Shown: positions 17,358 through 27,377, counted from the stretch's first letter. The stretch: 64,000 bases of DNA from Methanobacterium paludis (GCF_000214725.1 NC_015574.1:496001-560000), one strand, 5' to 3'. Notes: a model not told the origin generated them from the sequence alone. A program made the numbers and translations.

Positions 17358-18278
17358 ATGCCGAAATTTCTGATCATGGGCCCCGTAACCATGGACACAA
17401 TCGTAAGAAACGAAACAGTTTACCACTCTATAGGTGGGGCGGTTTACTATCAAGCAGCAGTACTTTCAGGTCTTGGAGTAGATACGACAGCTGTTATAAC
17501 GGTTTCAAATGACGATGAATCCATTTTAGACGTTTTTCCAAATGATATTAGTATTGTACCTATTTTTGTTGATAAAACAATGAAATTTGAGAATATCTAC
17601 CCGAACCATGACCCTAATCACAGAATACAGCGGGCTGAAATTGAATCTAACCCCATAAAACCAGAGGACATTTCAAACTTGGATTTAAAAAATTTTGATG
17701 CATTTATTCTGTCCTCACTATCCCCATTTGACATTCCAATTGAAACAGTTAAATTCCTATCGCAATTTCAGATTCCAATGTATGTGGGTGTACAAGGATA
17801 TCTAAGACATATAAAAAACCATAAAGTTATTCTAAAACCCTGGAATGATTTTCAGAAATTTTTGAAGTTTTTCGATGGAATATTTCTCGATGAGATGGAG
17901 GCAAGGGTCATACTCGGCACACACGTCCATAAACTTGAGGGCGTTGCAAAAACTTTGGCATCTTTTGGACCAAAGGAAGTTATTATTACCCGAGGAGATA
18001 GGGGAGCCATAATATATTCGGAGAAAACTGACAGCATCTATCAAATTCATGCATTTCCCTCAAAGCAAAGAATAGATCCTACGGGTCTAGGTGATACATA
18101 CATGGCTGCTTATGTAAGCAGAAGGATGGAAAAAATTGATCCTGAAACTTGTGGTATCTTTGCGTCTGTGGTAGCAACAATAAAACTTGAAGGTGAAGGT
18201 GTATTTATGGGAAACAGAAAATTAATTGAAGACAGATTAATGAAGACAGACTTCTTAATGGATAAAAAATCCTCATAA
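17358..18278 (+). CDS. PfkB family carbohydrate/nucleoside kinase
   Basis: 306-residue ribokinase-fold protein. The N-terminus FLIMGPVTMDTIVRN, the GGAVYYQAAVLSGLG substrate lid segment and the C-terminal signature DPTGLGDTYMAAYVSRR with catalytic Asp are seen. The usual GAGD is GLGD here, as in several archaeal members. The substrate (sugar, nucleoside or other) cannot be assigned. GGTAAG precedes the ATG. Confidence 0.82.
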   Translation: MPKFLIMGPVTMDTIVRNETVYHSIGGAVYYQAAVLSGLGVDTTAVITVSNDDESILDVFPNDISIVPIFVDKTMKFENIYPNHDPNHRIQRAEIESNPIKPEDISNLDLKNFDAFILSSLSPFDIPIETVKFLSQFQIPMYVGVQGYLRHIKNHKVILKPWNDFQKFLKFFDGIFLDEMEARVILGTHVHKLEGVAKTLASFGPKEVIITRGDRGAIIYSEKTDSIYQIHAFPSKQRIDPTGLGDTYMAAYVSRRMEKIDPETCGIFASVVATIKLEGEGVFMGNRKLIEDRLMKTDFLMDKKSS

Positions 18279-18448
18279 TATTTACTTGCTTTTAATAATT
18301 CATTTTCAGTTCATCTATCCTTTTATTTTCCATCAACTTATTTTTCAAATTGTTATTCCATCAATTCCATTAAAAATTATTTCATAAAAATTAATATTTC
18401 ATAAAAAATCACTTAAAAAAATAAAAATAAAAATTTTGTTCTTGGTAT

Positions 18449-18634
18449 TTAACTGCCTAAAACAACTGGTAGGACCAAGAACGGTAGAAGTCCCCCTGCA
18501 AAGAATAGCAATATACCTAAAATTGTGTAAGGTGTTTTCTTATCCATTATACCTGAACAAATAATCAGAATGCTTATAAATGCAATAAGTGGAGGAATTA
18601 CGTGGGAATACAGTATAACAGATGAATCTACCAT
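18449..18634 (-). CDS. Small two-helix membrane protein, 61 residues
   Basis: Two hydrophobic helices (about 8-27 and 35-58) separated by a short charged loop (SGIMDKKTPYT) that would face one side. The start has a good AAGTGAT site 3-4 nt from the ATG, which argues for a real gene. No family is recognised. It lies between the PfkB kinase and the AAA ATPase, on the minus strand. Confidence 0.65.
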   Translation of the reverse strand: MVDSSVILYSHVIPPLIAFISILIICSGIMDKKTPYTILGILLFFAGGLLPFLVLPVVLGS

Positions 18635-18787
18635 TTATATCACTTCTCAACTTTATTTTTGATGTAATTATTTGATTTAATATTGATGAACTATGATTTT
18701 AATTATTTCTAAATTAACTTCGTTTAATAGTTTGCTAGTAATCTATCAGTTAATCGATCTTATATTTTGATCTATTAATTTAGGAAA

Positions 18788-20335
18788 TTATGATTCAAGA
18801 ATGGTTTTTCGCAGTTCTTTTATTGATTCTGCAATCAGATCTACTCTGTCCACTTCAATACCTTTATTATTTAAGTATTCAACAAGTTGAACAGGTGTCA
18901 CACTCTCATCCACATCCAGAATAATGGCATTTGATTCGTGTACAATTTCATTTACACCATAATCTGAGAGGGTTTTGTATGCCTCTTTTATATTGCTTGT
19001 TTTAACACGATATGTTCGTATTTTTTTTGCAACCTGGGTAATGTCAATTTTCATCTTTTGAAGTGCAATCAAAACATGTTTTTTGAGTGATTCATTAAGA
19101 ACATCAACATCCACGCGATCCTTTCCTTGGTTTATACGTACAGCCTGAGTTATCTGTGCAACATCTCTTGCGTGGGCAAAACTTGGCTTAAGACCATCTC
19201 CACCGTTTTTTTTCTCATCATACACATTTACAAATCTTTCTAAAACATCTGCATCGTATTCTTCGTTAATAATATCCATATTCCTTTTGAATACCGTTGC
19301 AACTTCATTAAGCTTGGGTGTTTTAAGGAAAACATGTAATGGTGCCCTTCGGAGGTGGGCCTCGTCCATTATACTTATATCAAGATTGGTTGAGAATGCT
19401 GGTATGAAGTGGCTGTGAAAAATTACGGGGGCTCCTCTTACGTAAAGAACATCCTTTTTATTTTCCATAGGTACTATGAGTCGGTTTAAAATAAGTTCAT
19501 GGTCATCCCTTTGTCTTCCAAGGTCATCAATTAAAAGAACTCCACCATTTGCCTTTATGATGGGAGATGTTTCATAAACTCCTTTATTTGGGTTGTAATT
19601 GGTTTCAAGTTTATTTAAACTGAGTTCAGCACCCGTAATCACAAATGGGGCGTATATTTTAACCCATCTTGGATCTTGTGGCTGTTCTTTGCATTTTTTG
19701 TGGAAATCTGGGTCGTAGATCTGAATCACTTTCCCTCCGAATTCTATGAACTTTGGAATTATAAGAGGAGGTAAAAGGTTCGGCATCTTGCTTACGAGGA
19801 AAGTTTTTCCTGTTCCTGGTGCTCCGTAAATGAAAACTCCTTTTCCAATTATGCAGGATTCAATAAGGGATTCTTTTGCATAAGCTACACCTACAACATC
19901 TTTAAATGCTTTTTCTGCTATTTCTGGGGGTATAACTAAAGGGTATCGGTTTTTTAATTGGGCTTCCATTATTTTATAATAAAATTCATAGGGAACAGGT
20001 GCAATGCCAATGTAAGGATTCTCTTCAATAATTCCCCGGGCTTTATCATGCCCTTTCTTTGTTATACTGTACTTAATACTTGAAAATAAAAATCCACCAC
20101 TTACTGGTGCGCAAAAACCCTGTTTTTCAAGTTCATCGAGTATCCCTTCGAGAATGTCCCAGTGTATTCCAGTAATCTCATTCATTGTGCTGGTTTTTAC
20201 AGTACCGTAACTTGAGAGTATCTTGAGGATCAAGTCATTTACAAATGACTCTGAAAGATAAAGTTCCTCAAGGGATCGTGGTTGTTTCAGAATATCAAAG
20301 ATTTTCTCCATTTTGGAATCATGGTAGTAACTCAT
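18788..20335 (-). CDS. AAA-type ATPase with N-terminal winged helix
   Basis: 515 residues. About 40-105 looks like a winged helix (STMNEITGIHWDILEGILDELEKQG). An AAA core follows with Walker A GAPGTGKT, Walker B LLIDD, an arginine-rich DLGRQRDDHELILNRL segment and sensor-like FSTNLD. The C-terminal part has a helical lid and a small alpha/beta tail. It resembles AAA proteins of bacteria and archaea of unknown function, with a MoxR- or HolB-like layout. AAGGTG precedes the ATG. No partner gene is adjacent, so substrates are unknown. Confidence 0.78.
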   Translation of the reverse strand: MSYYHDSKMEKIFDILKQPRSLEELYLSESFVNDLILKILSSYGTVKTSTMNEITGIHWDILEGILDELEKQGFCAPVSGGFLFSSIKYSITKKGHDKARGIIEENPYIGIAPVPYEFYYKIMEAQLKNRYPLVIPPEIAEKAFKDVVGVAYAKESLIESCIIGKGVFIYGAPGTGKTFLVSKMPNLLPPLIIPKFIEFGGKVIQIYDPDFHKKCKEQPQDPRWVKIYAPFVITGAELSLNKLETNYNPNKGVYETSPIIKANGGVLLIDDLGRQRDDHELILNRLIVPMENKKDVLYVRGAPVIFHSHFIPAFSTNLDISIMDEAHLRRAPLHVFLKTPKLNEVATVFKRNMDIINEEYDADVLERFVNVYDEKKNGGDGLKPSFAHARDVAQITQAVRINQGKDRVDVDVLNESLKKHVLIALQKMKIDITQVAKKIRTYRVKTSNIKEAYKTLSDYGVNEIVHESNAIILDVDESVTPVQLVEYLNNKGIEVDRVDLIAESIKELRKTILES

Positions 20336-20413
20336 TGCAACACCTTAATTTTTTAAATAAAATGGATTATTAATGACCTCAATTTATGCAGTCATTTTAC
20401 AGGATGTTTCTAT

Positions 20414-21094
20414 TTAGAGAATGTTCCTAAGTTCACTTAAGTCCTTTATAACATCCACTTTTAAATCCTCTTTTTTTATGTATTCCTTTTCAGATTCTGT
20501 TAACGTTGAATTTACAAGTATTGCAGACATTCCTGTGTTTATTGCTCCCACTATGTCTTCACTGAACTTGTTACCGACCATAACAGATTTTTCAGCCTTA
20601 CATCCCATTTTGCCTATAGCAAGTTTGAATATTTCTTCGTCTGGTTTTTCGACCCCTGCTTCTTGGGAAGTTATAATTTCGTCAAAGAAATGGTGCAAAC
20701 CGAGTCTTATTAATTTTTCCCACTGTTTTATGGTTATACCATTTGAAATAACTCCCAAATGATAACCCCTACTTTTTAGATAAATTAATGTAGACATGGT
20801 GTTTGGGAACAATCTTAAAAGAGCGAATTTAACGTTGTGGTATGTTATCATTCCGAGGGCTATCAAAAGCGGTTTTTCTTCTCCAAAAACCCGCTTTGTT
20901 AAGACATTGAAGTGTTTGTCATAGTTAGAACCCTTTTCTTTTATTATTTCCCTTAAGAGTTTATAAGCTTCGTCAAATTCTAGTGGAAGTCCTGCGTCGA
21001 TCATCGCATTAATAGCAGCCCTTCTTGCAAGTTTTGCAAAACTTGAAGTGTCGTACAATGTATCATCAATATCAAAAAAAACAGCTTTTATCAT
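20414..21094 (-). CDS. HAD superfamily phosphatase (subfamily IA)
   Basis: 226 residues. Motif I DIDDTLYDT near the N-terminus holds the nucleophile Asp and acid Asp; motif II is ISNG; motif III is the Lys of EKPDEEIF; motif IV is VGNKFSEDIVGA. The helical cap between motifs I and II defines subfamily I. It matches archaeal members often annotated as TIGR02253-type; the substrate is unknown. GGTG precedes the ATG. It lies 78 bp downstream of the AAA ATPase start, but that gene is transcribed away from it, so it is the upstream gene on this strand. Confidence 0.85.
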   Translation of the reverse strand: MIKAVFFDIDDTLYDTSSFAKLARRAAINAMIDAGLPLEFDEAYKLLREIIKEKGSNYDKHFNVLTKRVFGEEKPLLIALGMITYHNVKFALLRLFPNTMSTLIYLKSRGYHLGVISNGITIKQWEKLIRLGLHHFFDEIITSQEAGVEKPDEEIFKLAIGKMGCKAEKSVMVGNKFSEDIVGAINTGMSAILVNSTLTESEKEYIKKEDLKVDVIKDLSELRNIL

Positions 21095-21284
21095 GTTTAC
21101 ACCAATTTTTACATAACAAAATTTCTATACATAAAAATTGATATTAGTTAACTACTTATTTAAAACTAATGAAATAAAATTAGTATTATAAAACATTAAA
21201 ACATAATACAATTAATAATATTACGTAACCCTTTTACGGGTTATGTGTAACCTTTAAATCCAATTTTTTCATTGTATTATATAT

Positions 21285-21932
21285 CTAACTGAAGAATGCA
21301 TCAAGACTGCTTTGTTTTCCTTTATGCATTATTTCTTCTTCTGAATAACCAATAGAAGTTAAGATCCTTGAAACAGCTGGTAAAAGCTGGTTTTCTATAT
21401 AATAATTAGGATCATAATTTGAAACATCAACATCTTCTATGGGCTCTGCACGTTGGCTTATGGGTTCTTTTCCCTTAACAACCACGTATCTTATGATGGA
21501 CCCTGGCCCCACTTTTCTACCTCTTTTGATGGCTTTTTTTGCAGCCATAACATGAGGAGCCCTCTGAACGTATTGTTCTGGATTTTTTGTAAGTTGAGTG
21601 TGTATAACAAGGTCTTCAAGAGGTATATCTCCCTTTTTTATTTCCACAATAACATCCCTAACAATGCTGGCGGCTTTTTCTGGAGATGCGTCCTTGAGTA
21701 TTGCTTTTAGAACTTTTTCCTGAGTTTTTTTTGCTACAGGTGCCCAATCACGCCTTACAAGCTCTAAACCCTTTACAACTATGTTGTTGTTTTCTATGAG
21801 GGCGTATCTTTTTTTTGTAACAAAGAAACCCCTTTCATAGAATCCTTCATATTCAAGTTCCATTCCTTCAGGGAGGTTTTTGTTCACATCCCCGAGGAAC
21901 TCATCTACTTTTTCTAAAATCTCTTTATTCAA
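21285..21932 (-). CDS. polB2: Split family B DNA polymerase, C-terminal subunit (PolB2)
   Basis: 215-residue protein that corresponds only to the thumb/C-terminal end of a family B polymerase. The KKRYALIE motif (residues 40-46), a DNA-binding motif of the palm/thumb junction, is followed by KGLELVRRDWAPVAKKTQ. The extreme C-terminus QSSLDAFF is a clear PCNA-interacting box. In Methanothermobacter PolB is likewise made as two polypeptides encoded at distant loci; no large subunit gene lies in this window. The start is TTG 21932, overlapping the end of the S8e gene by 8 bp, so the two are coupled. Confidence 0.9.
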   Translation of the reverse strand: MNKEILEKVDEFLGDVNKNLPEGMELEYEGFYERGFFVTKKRYALIENNNIVVKGLELVRRDWAPVAKKTQEKVLKAILKDASPEKAASIVRDVIVEIKKGDIPLEDLVIHTQLTKNPEQYVQRAPHVMAAKKAIKRGRKVGPGSIIRYVVVKGKEPISQRAEPIEDVDVSNYDPNYYIENQLLPAVSRILTSIGYSEEEIMHKGKQSSLDAFFS

Positions 21933-22305
21933 CCATTACACCATTTACCACGCCGTCTTGGCCGGGTCTTGATGTGACTTTAACCTTTCCAAGGCTCGTC
22001 TCAACAACAGCTCCTTTTGTAATGATGTTACGCCTTACAAAATGAGTGTTTGCGGTGTTTTCAATAACGTTAAGGATGTCTGTAACCTGAACCTTGTTGG
22101 TTTTAGGGTCTACAACGTTGATTCTCTCAGCGTTTGTGAGCCTTATTTTTTCGTTTCCACCTTTTGTTCGGATTTTCTTGACTTTTCTGTCTCCGATTTT
22201 GGTTTCAGCGGGGTCTCTTCCGAATTCAGCATTCCTTTTGTTTTTATTTTGTGTTGCACGTGCACCACTTGGTCTTCTTAATGATTTTCCTTGCCATATA
22301 GCCAT
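21925..22305 (-). CDS. rps8e: 30S ribosomal protein S8e
   Basis: 126 residues with the S8e N-terminus MAIWQGKSLRRPSGARA and the C-terminal segment ITKGAVVETSLGKVKVTSRPGQDGVVNGV. A GAGGTGAAATA site precedes the ATG. It is the upstream gene of the S8e-polB2 pair, linking a replication subunit to ribosomal protein expression, as in related methanogens. Confidence 0.95.
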   Translation of the reverse strand: MAIWQGKSLRRPSGARATQNKNKRNAEFGRDPAETKIGDRKVKKIRTKGGNEKIRLTNAERINVVDPKTNKVQVTDILNVIENTANTHFVRRNIITKGAVVETSLGKVKVTSRPGQDGVVNGVMVE

Positions 22306-22927
22306 TATTTCACCTCTATCATCTTAATTTGTAATTTATTCAAACGGTTGTAATTATTTATTCAAAGAGTCTGAAATGCATTCTTGAAACATTGAATCTT
22401 TCAGTATCTTAACTATATTTATTATCACTATCTTTTAACTCTTTGAATTTAAACTTAAATAAAACTATAAACTAAAAAAGTCTTAGTCTCAGAATAAATT
22501 TGTTTATTCATCACAGTATATTAATTTTTTCAATTTTTGATATTATATGCAATTTTATTTTATTATAATCTATTGATTTAATATTCATCTTAGTTTGATA
22601 TAATTTCGCTTGTAAACTGTTGAATAGTATAGTTAATATTTATGGTACTTTAAATATTTTGTTTACAACACATTAAAAAAAACATATTTAAATATTTTAA
22701 ATTCAAACCTCACATAAGAAAAAACTCTTAAGAAAATCTTATCAAAGATATAATTTTGAAGTTTAAAACAGTTTAAATTAAGTTTTAGACAGTATATGGC
22801 ATGTTTTAGAGCTACTTAATGTTTTAGCAAATTTTTAAAGCTTGAATTATTGAATGGATAAAATGTGTCAGAATAAATATAATTTAACTTAAACCATTTA
22901 AAAAAATAAAAAACAGTGGGTGAGTCT
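22306..22927. other. Divergent intergenic region between S8e and hypE
   Basis: About 620 very AT-rich bases between two genes pointing away from each other. TATA-like stretches are frequent, for example AAATATAATT near 22876-22885, suitably placed for hypE. I find no frame with a ribosome site and no RNA fold. Confidence 0.45.
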
Positions 22928-23938
22928 ATGAAATTCAGTATGTCACATGGAGCTGGTGGAGAGGTCATGCAAAGCCTTATATCAGACATAATACTTGGAA
23001 ACTTAAGTAACAAAAGGGTCAACGGTGGAGTTGGACTTGACGACCTTGATGATGGGGCAACGATACCGTTTGGGGACTATGAAATTGTGTTAACTACAGA
23101 CAGCCACACAGTAAACCCAATTTTCTTCCCGGGGGGAGACATTGGAAAAATATCAATAGCAGGAACTGTAAATGATGTTTCTGTAATGGGAGCAAAGCCC
23201 CTTGCAATTGCAAATGCCATGGTTGTAAGCGAGGGCTTTCCTGGCGAGGACTTTGAAAGAATAATAAAATCCATGGATGAAGTCTGCAGGGAAGTGGATG
23301 TTGCCATAATAACAGGGGACACAAAGGTCATGGAACAGGATAAACTTGATAAAATCATTATATCCACCACAGGAATAGGCATAGTCAAAAAAGGTGAAGT
23401 TAAAAGAGATTCATCCCTTAAACTTGGTGATAAAATCATATTAACCGGGAGCATTGGGGACCATGGAGTTTCCTTGATGTCTTACAGGGAAGGATTTGGT
23501 TTTGAAACAGACCTTAAATCAGACGTTGCACCTGTATGGGGAATGGTTAAAGCCGCACTGGATGTTGGTGGTGTTAATGCAATGAAAGACCCAACTAGAG
23601 GTGGAGTTGCAAACGCATTGAACGAGCTGGCCTCCAAATCTGGTGTTGGAATGCTTCTGGATGAAGAAAAAATTCCTATTAAAAAAGAAGTCATAGCTGC
23701 CTCTGAAATGCTCGGAATTGACCCCTATGAAGTTGCAAATGAGGGTAAGGTAATCATGGGTGTTGAGGCTGACAAAGCAGAGGAAATCCTTCAGGCCATT
23801 CGTAAAACCAAATATGGAAAAGATGCCCAGATAATCGGCGAAGTTACAACTGATAAACACGTGATCCTTGAAACTGTTATGGGCGGTAAAAGGATTCTTG
23901 AGGCACCAATAGCTGATCCTGTACCAAGGGTCTGCTAA
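22928..23938 (+). CDS. hypE: Hydrogenase expression/formation protein HypE
   Basis: 336 residues ending in the diagnostic PRVC. HypF transfers a carbamoyl group to that terminal cysteine, and HypE dehydrates it to thiocyanate, the source of the cyanide ligand of the NiFe site. The N-terminus MKFSMSHGAGGEVMQ, TDSHTVNPIFFPGGDIGKISIAGTVNDVSVMGAKP and MKDPTRGGVANALNE are family signatures. ATG 22928 fits the family start; an in-frame GTG at 22916 has no ribosome site. It is monocistronic. Confidence 0.95.
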   Translation: MKFSMSHGAGGEVMQSLISDIILGNLSNKRVNGGVGLDDLDDGATIPFGDYEIVLTTDSHTVNPIFFPGGDIGKISIAGTVNDVSVMGAKPLAIANAMVVSEGFPGEDFERIIKSMDEVCREVDVAIITGDTKVMEQDKLDKIIISTTGIGIVKKGEVKRDSSLKLGDKIILTGSIGDHGVSLMSYREGFGFETDLKSDVAPVWGMVKAALDVGGVNAMKDPTRGGVANALNELASKSGVGMLLDEEKIPIKKEVIAASEMLGIDPYEVANEGKVIMGVEADKAEEILQAIRKTKYGKDAQIIGEVTTDKHVILETVMGGKRILEAPIADPVPRVC

Positions 23939-24102
23939 TCTTTTATTATTCAAGATTTAATTTTTTTTGAGCGTGTTGATTGTAATAAAATGCGTGGATG
24001 AACTGCAGAATAAAAAAGTTATAAATGAATTAACAGAACCATTTAATAACACCATTTAATAACACAATTGCATTAAAATTATTGAATAAAGGATGTTGAG
24101 CG

Positions 24103-24513
24103 ATGAAAATGCAGAACTTTTGGGGCAGAAGGTTTTTGGCTTTGATAATTGATGCAATAACTATAACCCTGGTCTTATGGGTCATAAGTGCAGTGATATA
24201 TCCATTGATAGCGGCGACCAACATATTTACGGTTCTAAATTATTGGCTTGTTCTGGCAGCTTTCATTATTGTTGGTTATTTCACCTACATGGAAGGGAAA
24301 GACGGTGCTACTCTGGGCAAGATCATGATGAAGTTAAAGGTTAATGCTGCCGATGGAGATATGAACTACAAAAAGGCGTTTTTAAGGAATTTATCCAAAA
24401 TCTTATGGATTCCCCTTGTTTTAGATGTAATACTTGGGTTCATCTTTGGAGATTCCAATGACAGATTCCTTGACAGAGTTTCAAATACAGTAGTGTTCAA
24501 AGTTGAAGATTAG
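24103..24513 (+). CDS. RDD family membrane protein
   Basis: 136 residues. The RDD signature appears as the Arg of FWGRRFLALIIDAIT with its following Asp. Two or three membrane helices (about 12-35, 45-62, 100-122) are seen, and the KDGATLGKIMMKLKV loop is typical. RDD proteins are implicated in transport or ion homeostasis but the function here is unknown. Confidence 0.8.
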   Translation: MKMQNFWGRRFLALIIDAITITLVLWVISAVIYPLIAATNIFTVLNYWLVLAAFIIVGYFTYMEGKDGATLGKIMMKLKVNAADGDMNYKKAFLRNLSKILWIPLVLDVILGFIFGDSNDRFLDRVSNTVVFKVED

Positions 24514-24687
24514 GTTAAAAAGGTTAAAAGACTTAACTTAACCTCATATAATGCCTAATCAAATTAATATTTTTTAATCAAATCAATAAATCTTATTTTA
24601 AGTTTATTTTTTTTAAATTAGTTATAAAAATAAAACATAGAATAATTAAGGAAAATAGAAATTAAAAACCTAAAATTAGCTATTTTC

Positions 24688-24939
24688 TTATTCTTCTGGC
24701 AGCTCCATATCATATCTTCCAAGGGTTCTACCTATAAATATAGTCACCAAAACTGCTATTATTGTTATTAGGATTGCATAAATAAACAATCCAGTAAGTT
24801 CACTTCCCATGGGTACATATTTGGCTATAAAAGCTTTTATGGCTTCGTTCCATGCTAATGCTGCAATTAGTCCAAATGCAGCAGTTAGAAGACCGGCCAT
24901 TGCTTGAAGAATTTCTTTTCTAATATTATTTTTGGCCAT
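24688..24939 (-). CDS. DUF5654 family small membrane protein
   Basis: 83 residues: a helix with LTAAFGLIAALAWNEAIKAFIAKYV near the start, then a second hydrophobic helix (LFIYAILITIIAVLVTIFIG) and a charged C-terminus. The pattern matches DUF5654 of archaea; the function is unknown. GGAGG precedes the ATG. Confidence 0.75.
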   Translation of the reverse strand: MAKNNIRKEILQAMAGLLTAAFGLIAALAWNEAIKAFIAKYVPMGSELTGLFIYAILITIIAVLVTIFIGRTLGRYDMELPEE

Positions 24940-25214
24940 AGAAAACCTCCATTAAAGAGCATTTATTAATTAATCATTAATTATTAAGAACAAAATATAA
25001 AAATCTATACTCAAACATCTTTAAAATAACTAAAAAAAAACTTGAAATTGAAAAAAGAGATCTTAAAAAAATAGAGCTTTAAAAAGAATCTTAAAATTAT
25101 CCCAATTTACGAATCATAAAAAAACCTATAAACTCTTTTAATCTATTTAAAAATTAATCAATCTACAAATCATAAAAATTACAAATCATAACTGAAAAGT
25201 GGTAAGTGAAGATC

Positions 25215-25838
25215 ATGTCAATGGGCGCATCAACAAAGCAGGGCTATGAAATAGCCGAAAAGAGTAGAAAAATAGTAAAATCCCTCATAGATCATAAAAC
25301 AAGGCATTTAGCTCCAGAAGAAAGGGCCATAGTTGAGAGGATAGTTCATTCGACTGCTGACCCGGAATATGCAGATATAACCAAAATGAGCGGTAATTTT
25401 GTCAAGGAAAGCATGAAATCCATAGAAGAAGGTAATGACATCCTCACAGATATAAACATGGTTAGAGTAGGGATAAATCGTTACAATGGTGAAGTTAAAT
25501 GTTACATAAACCATGATAAAGCTGTTGAAATTGCCAAAAATGAGGGAATTACCCGTGCAGCTGCAGCTATGAAGGTTGCAGCTTCTGAAGGTTTTGATGG
25601 GATCGTTGCAATTGGAAATGCACCAACAGCACTTTTAGAAGTTTTAAAACTTGTAAAATATGGTGATATGAATGTTAAATCAATGATTGGAGTTCCAGTA
25701 GGTTTTGTAGGTGCTGCAGAGTCTAAAAAAGCACTTCAAGAAACTGAAATACCTTACATTGTAACTGAAGGCCCAAAGGGCGGAACTCCAGTTGCTGTTG
25801 CAGCTGTAAATTCGCTAATTAATCTTAAAAAGGAGTGA
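25215..25838 (+). CDS. cbiC: Cobalt-precorrin-8 methylmutase CbiC
   Basis: 207 residues. It catalyses the methyl migration from C-11 to C-12 of precorrin-8 that gives hydrogenobyrinate or cobyrinate, a step of cobamide synthesis. The active-site His lies in ERIVHSTADPEYA; the GFDGIVAIGNAPTALLEVL and GVPVGFVGAAESK segments are family hallmarks. ATG 25215 is used with GGTAAG upstream; a GTG at 25206 is an alternative. The hemL gene follows after 4 bp, so the two tetrapyrrole genes form an operon. Confidence 0.93.
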   Translation: MSMGASTKQGYEIAEKSRKIVKSLIDHKTRHLAPEERAIVERIVHSTADPEYADITKMSGNFVKESMKSIEEGNDILTDINMVRVGINRYNGEVKCYINHDKAVEIAKNEGITRAAAAMKVAASEGFDGIVAIGNAPTALLEVLKLVKYGDMNVKSMIGVPVGFVGAAESKKALQETEIPYIVTEGPKGGTPVAVAAVNSLINLKKE

Positions 25839-25842
25839 TAAA

Positions 25843-27111
25843 ATGATTTCAGAGAATTTATTCAATGAAGCTAAAAAATTCCTTCCAGGAGGAGTGGATT
25901 CACCAGTAAGAGCTTACAAACCATATCCCTTCTTTGCAGAGCGTGCAGAAGGTTCCAAAATATATGATGTGGATGGAAAAACCTACATAGATTACTGCCT
26001 TGCATACGGACCCCTGGTGCTAGGCCATGCAAACCCTCTTATTATTGAAGAAGTTACAAAACAGCTTAAAAATGGAACAGCATACGGAGTTCCAACAGAA
26101 AATGAAATAAAACTCGCAAAACAGGTTGTAAAAAGAGTTCCATGTGCTGAAATGGTAAGATTTGTAAATTCAGGCACAGAAGCTACAATGAGTGCAATAA
26201 GACTTGCAAGGGCTTTTGCAGCTAAAAATAAGATCGTGAAGTTTGAAGGGTCTTACCATGGTGCTCATGATTGTGTTCTTGTAAAATCAGGTTCTGGAGC
26301 GGTGGGACTGCCAGATTCACCCGGAATACCAGAAGATACTACAAAAAATACTATTTTAGTCCCATTCAATGATGAAAAAGCAATAACAGAGCTCATCAAA
26401 AAAGAGGGTAAAAACATAGCGGCCATAATCATTGAACCTGTAATGGGCAATGTAGGGTGCATACCTCCAAAAGAAGGGTATCTTAAATTTTTACGTGAAA
26501 TAACCGCAGAAAATGATATAGTTCTCATATTTGACGAGGTTATAACTGGTTTCAGGATAGCTGAAGGTGGTGCACAGGAATACTTTGGAGTAACACCTGA
26601 CCTTGTAACCTTTGGAAAGATACTCGGGGGCGGTTTCCCAATTGGAGCTTTAGCTGGTAAAAAGGAGTTTATGGATATGATAGCACCATCTGGTACCGTT
26701 TACCAGGCAGGAACATTCAATGGAAATCCAGTATCCATTAAAGCAGGGCTAACGGCATTAAAACAGCTCGACAGTAATTTTTACAGTGAAATGAATTTGA
26801 AAGGAAATAAATTAAGGGCAGGCATTCAGGAAATCCTTGACAGCCAGAATCTGGACTTTAAAGTAGCAGGTTTAAGCTCAATGTTCCAGATTTATTTCAC
26901 AGATAGGGATGTATTGAATTATGAGGATGCAAAATCTGCTGAAACGGACATATTCCAGATTTATTTCAATAAACTCCTTCAAGATGGCGTATTTATACCT
27001 CCATCCCAGTTTGAATGTTGTTTTTTATCCTTGATGCATGATGATGACGATATCCAGAAAACCCTTGAAGTCATGGAGAATGCAATTAAAACTGTTAAAA
27101 ATAGCTGTTAA
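25843..27111 (+). CDS. hemL: Glutamate-1-semialdehyde 2,1-aminomutase HemL
   Basis: 422-residue PLP enzyme that makes 5-aminolevulinate, the entry into tetrapyrrole synthesis by the C5 route. Seen: FLPGGVDSPVRAYKPYPFF, VRFVNSGTEATMSAIRLAR, the EVITGFR Asp-containing segment and the PLP lysine in TFGKILGGGFPIGALAG. AAGGAGTGAT precedes the ATG. It is co-transcribed with cbiC; hemD and cobA at 38.4-39.9 kb act later. Confidence 0.97.
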   Translation: MISENLFNEAKKFLPGGVDSPVRAYKPYPFFAERAEGSKIYDVDGKTYIDYCLAYGPLVLGHANPLIIEEVTKQLKNGTAYGVPTENEIKLAKQVVKRVPCAEMVRFVNSGTEATMSAIRLARAFAAKNKIVKFEGSYHGAHDCVLVKSGSGAVGLPDSPGIPEDTTKNTILVPFNDEKAITELIKKEGKNIAAIIIEPVMGNVGCIPPKEGYLKFLREITAENDIVLIFDEVITGFRIAEGGAQEYFGVTPDLVTFGKILGGGFPIGALAGKKEFMDMIAPSGTVYQAGTFNGNPVSIKAGLTALKQLDSNFYSEMNLKGNKLRAGIQEILDSQNLDFKVAGLSSMFQIYFTDRDVLNYEDAKSAETDIFQIYFNKLLQDGVFIPPSQFECCFLSLMHDDDDIQKTLEVMENAIKTVKNSC

Positions 27112-27377
27112 ACTTTAGATAGTTGTTAATTTAAATTTATTAGCATTTTTTTGGTTTAAAACTGTTTTATCACTTTTTTAATTTTTTTATTTAAAATTTG
27201 TTCAATATTTTTAAAATATTGTTTTGGAGTTTATAAGTATTAATTTGAGCTTTACTTTTCTAAAATTTTTTATTCTTAAAATTCTATTTCAAATCTAGGC
27301 TCATTTTTTAAATATCCTTTAAAAATATTCTTTAAATTGTAAATAAATTAAAAGTCCTTTCAATGCTTGATTTCATA

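Noticed and set aside
22306..22927. Replication origin in the AT-rich divergent region next to polB2
   Set aside because: No cluster of origin-recognition boxes or cdc6/orc gene is visible; AT content alone is not evidence.
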